64,000 bases of DNA from Nesterenkonia ebinurensis (lineage in GTDB: Bacteria > Actinomycetota > Actinomycetes > Actinomycetales > Micrococcaceae). Under the pieces are notes generated by a model. That model was not told where the DNA came from and made no database searches. It worked only from the letters and a program-made list of their open reading frames with translations. Shown here one piece after another: positions 62,471 to 64,000 of the stretch (its first letter is position 1; each line of letters starts with the position of its first letter). Made by a program: the position numbers and the translations under genes. The stretch covers positions 248,001 through 312,000 of the forward strand of contig NZ_VWNF01000032.1 of the NCBI RefSeq assembly GCF_008711175.1, read 5' to 3'.

Positions 62471-63097
62471 CTACTCGGCGGGGTCCGGATCGTACTCGCT
62501 GCCGACCACCACCACCATGGTCATCCAGTCAGCGGATTCGGTGACGGTCTCGATCTCCAACACTTCGGCGATGGCCTGCGCCTGCGCCTGTTGGTCCTCA
62601 GAGGGGTAGTAGATCATGGGCGTGGCCGGAGGGTTCCCCCAGTTGCCGAAGTCCCAGTCCATGGCGTCGCCGACCTCAAGCCCCAACTCCTGGAGCTCAC
62701 TGGTCAGAGCACCAGCTGAGCCGGCGGGGGCGCCGGCGTTGACCGCACGCACCGTATGCCCGTCGCCCAGCGCCTCGGGCAGACCGCCCTGTTCGCCGTT
62801 CCCCTCTTCCTCATCCTCCTGCCCGTTCCCCTCTTCCTCATCCTCACCGGTCTCCTCCGGAGTCTGCTCCTGCTGCTCATCTTCGGCGGCGGTGTCCTCC
62901 TCCCCGTCGCGGGTGAAGAACCAGCTGGCGCCGACGATCAGCAGCACAGCCACAGCGGCCAGGGCGATCCATTTGCCCAATCCAGCCGGGCCGGCGGCCC
63001 CGCCTGAGGGTTTGGCACCGAGGGCACGGTGCTTGCCGACTTCATCGGGCCGGTAGGGCTGGACGTCGTCGAACACGTCATGGGGGAACTGGGTCAT
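62471..63097 (-). CDS. LytR C-terminal domain protein
   Basis: 208 residues. A cytoplasmic start, one membrane helix (about 43-61: WIALAAVAVLLIVGASWFF), an extremely acidic Glu-rich linker with a tandem repeat EEEGNG/EDEEEGNGE, and a C-terminal LytR_C domain (TVRAVNAGAPAGSAGALTSELQELGLEV..YYPSEDQQAQAQAIAEVL). Such proteins without the catalytic LCP domain are common in actinobacteria; cell-wall role unproven. Divergent from ung. Confidence 0.85.
   Translation of the reverse strand: MTQFPHDVFDDVQPYRPDEVGKHRALGAKPSGGAAGPAGLGKWIALAAVAVLLIVGASWFFTRDGEEDTAAEDEQQEQTPEETGEDEEEGNGQEDEEEGNGEQGGLPEALGDGHTVRAVNAGAPAGSAGALTSELQELGLEVGDAMDWDFGNWGNPPATPMIYYPSEDQQAQAQAIAEVLEIETVTESADWMTMVVVVGSEYDPDPAE
62796..62845 (+). 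repeat. Tandem repeat in LytR_C linker
   Basis: A 23-nt block beginning CCGTTCCCCTCTTCCTCATC is found at 62796-62818 and exactly repeated at 62823-62845 (27-nt period); it encodes the acidic linker repeat. Confidence 0.85.
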
Positions 63098-63180
63098 GCC
63101 CCCATCCTACGGCTGTGCGGCGGCACGGAGCCGGATTTCCGCCTGATATGACACTCTTCCGGTGCTTTAGGCTGGACGGT

Positions 63181-63876
63181 GTGAGCGTCTTTGAGCAGCT
63201 GATAGATCCCTTGGACCCGGGCTGGGAGCGTGCGCTGGCTCCTGCTGAGGCAGATTTCGCCGCCGTTGCCGAACAGCTGAAGGAACGACGACGACGCGGC
63301 GAGCGCATTCTGCCCGAGCCTGCCAATATTCTGCGCGCCTTCCGGCAGCCCTTTGATGAGGTCAAGGTTCTGGTGCTCGGCCAGGATCCTTACCCCACCC
63401 CTGGACATCCCATCGGGATGTCCTTCGCAGTGGCGGCAGATGTGCGGCCGCTGCCGAAATCCCTGGTCAATATCTTCAAAGAGCTGGAGGATGATCTGGG
63501 CATCCCACCGAGTCCGCACGGAGATCTCACGGCCTGGGCTCAGCAAGGGGTGCTGATGCTCAACCGTGCGCTGACTGTGGCGGCCGGCTCGCCAATGAGC
63601 CACCGCGGAATCGGCTGGGAGGCAGTGACCCAGTGGGCGGTTCAGGCACTGGTGCAGCGCGGCACGCCGCTGGTCTCGATCCTCTGGGGCGGGCAGGCCC
63701 GGCAGCTGCAGCCGATGCTGGACACCGGCGGGCACACTGCGGTGATTGCCTCCGCACACCCTTCACCGCTGTCGGCGCATAAGGGATTCTTCGGCTCTCG
63801 CCCCTTCTCCCGCACCGATGAGGCTTTGACCAAACTCGGTGCTGACCCGATCGATTGGCGACTGCCACCACGATGA
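63181..63876 (+). CDS. ung: Uracil-DNA glycosylase Ung
   Basis: Family 1 UDG of base-excision repair, 231 residues from GTG 63181 (an ATG at 63148 would add 11 residues). The active-site VLVLGQDPYPTPGHPIGMSFAV with catalytic Asp, and the HPSPLSAHKGFFG DNA-intercalation loop with His, are both intact. Divergent from the LytR_C gene; convergent with nothing in the remaining 120 bases, in which I see no gene. Confidence 0.95.
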   Translation: MSVFEQLIDPLDPGWERALAPAEADFAAVAEQLKERRRRGERILPEPANILRAFRQPFDEVKVLVLGQDPYPTPGHPIGMSFAVAADVRPLPKSLVNIFKELEDDLGIPPSPHGDLTAWAQQGVLMLNRALTVAAGSPMSHRGIGWEAVTQWAVQALVQRGTPLVSILWGGQARQLQPMLDTGGHTAVIASAHPSPLSAHKGFFGSRPFSRTDEALTKLGADPIDWRLPPR

Positions 63877-64000
63877 GCACGCGAACGGGAGATCCGGCTG
63901 AGCCGAGTGGCATGCGGACAGTCGATTGCGGTTGGAGCACCGCCAGGTGCGACACTTTCACTCATCGTCTACGCCCACGGCTGCGTTCGTTGGACTGCAA

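Noticed and set aside
63877-64000. GCTGAGCCGAGTGG near 63899 as a fourth copy of the coding repeat
   Set aside because: Only part of the core matches and neither the hairpin nor the distal segment is present.

Overview
The window looks like chromosomal DNA of a high-GC Gram-positive bacterium of the Actinomycetota, most likely in the Micrococcales near the Micrococcaceae. This rests on GC-rich coding with many GTG starts, a tilS-hpt-ftsH-folE-folP-folB block, System II cytochrome c maturation genes, a lone groEL under a CIRCE element, a WXG100 protein, DUF6350/DUF3027/DUF2342 proteins and NlpC/P60 cell-wall hydrolases. The genus assignment is inference. No rRNA, CRISPR array, prophage or replication origin was seen.

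Layout. 1-8.3 kb (minus strand): folate biosynthesis with ftsH, hpt, tilS and a DUF2342 zinc-metalloprotease-like gene, with an orphan ABC ATPase between folP and folB. 8.4-13.6 kb (plus): a methyltransferase, two small membrane proteins and the menaquinone genes menB, menE, menA. 14-19.3 kb (minus): small membrane proteins followed by the cytochrome c maturation operon resA-ccdA-resB-ccsB. 19.3-31.4 kb: purN, a histidine phosphatase, membrane proteins, a membrane-protein/HTH pair, a GT4 glycosyltransferase, an App1-type phosphatase, an MFS exporter, a ferritin-VIT1 fusion, an inositol monophosphatase-like enzyme and a DoxX protein. 31.5-39.9 kb: a flavin-binding protein, sucD/sucC, the helicase pcrA, a divergent LysR/EamA pair and small proteins.

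39.9-46.9 kb: tRNA-Arg(CCU), then a stretch with looser, less GC-rich DNA. It holds an FtsX-type ABC exporter divergent from a two-component system, an ISL3-like transposase relic, a P-loop kinase and a decayed VapBC-like toxin-antitoxin pair. I read it as a candidate genomic island. 46.9-64 kb returns to core-like genes: a lipoprotein, RpiR regulator/EamA exporter, DUF1275, cold-shock proteins, an HNH nuclease, twin NlpC/P60 hydrolases, a DtxR regulator, serC, DUF3027, a PhoPR-like two-component system, a WXG100 protein, groEL, a LytR_C protein and ung.

The most interesting signals are non-coding or repeat-based: (1) two copies of an inverted-repeat element with 18-nt arms and exactly 30-nt loops; (2) an approximately 75-85 bp palindrome-containing repeat translated inside three protein genes (folP, ccsB, resA) in two reading frames; (3) one palindromic operator motif, TTTTCTAC-N5-GTAGAAAA, at both the resA promoter and the doxX/flavoprotein divergent promoter; (4) near-identical GTGAC-N6-GTGAC promoters, MtrA-box-like, before the twin NlpC/P60 genes; (5) a 19-bp inverted repeat between the ABC exporter and its adjacent two-component system.
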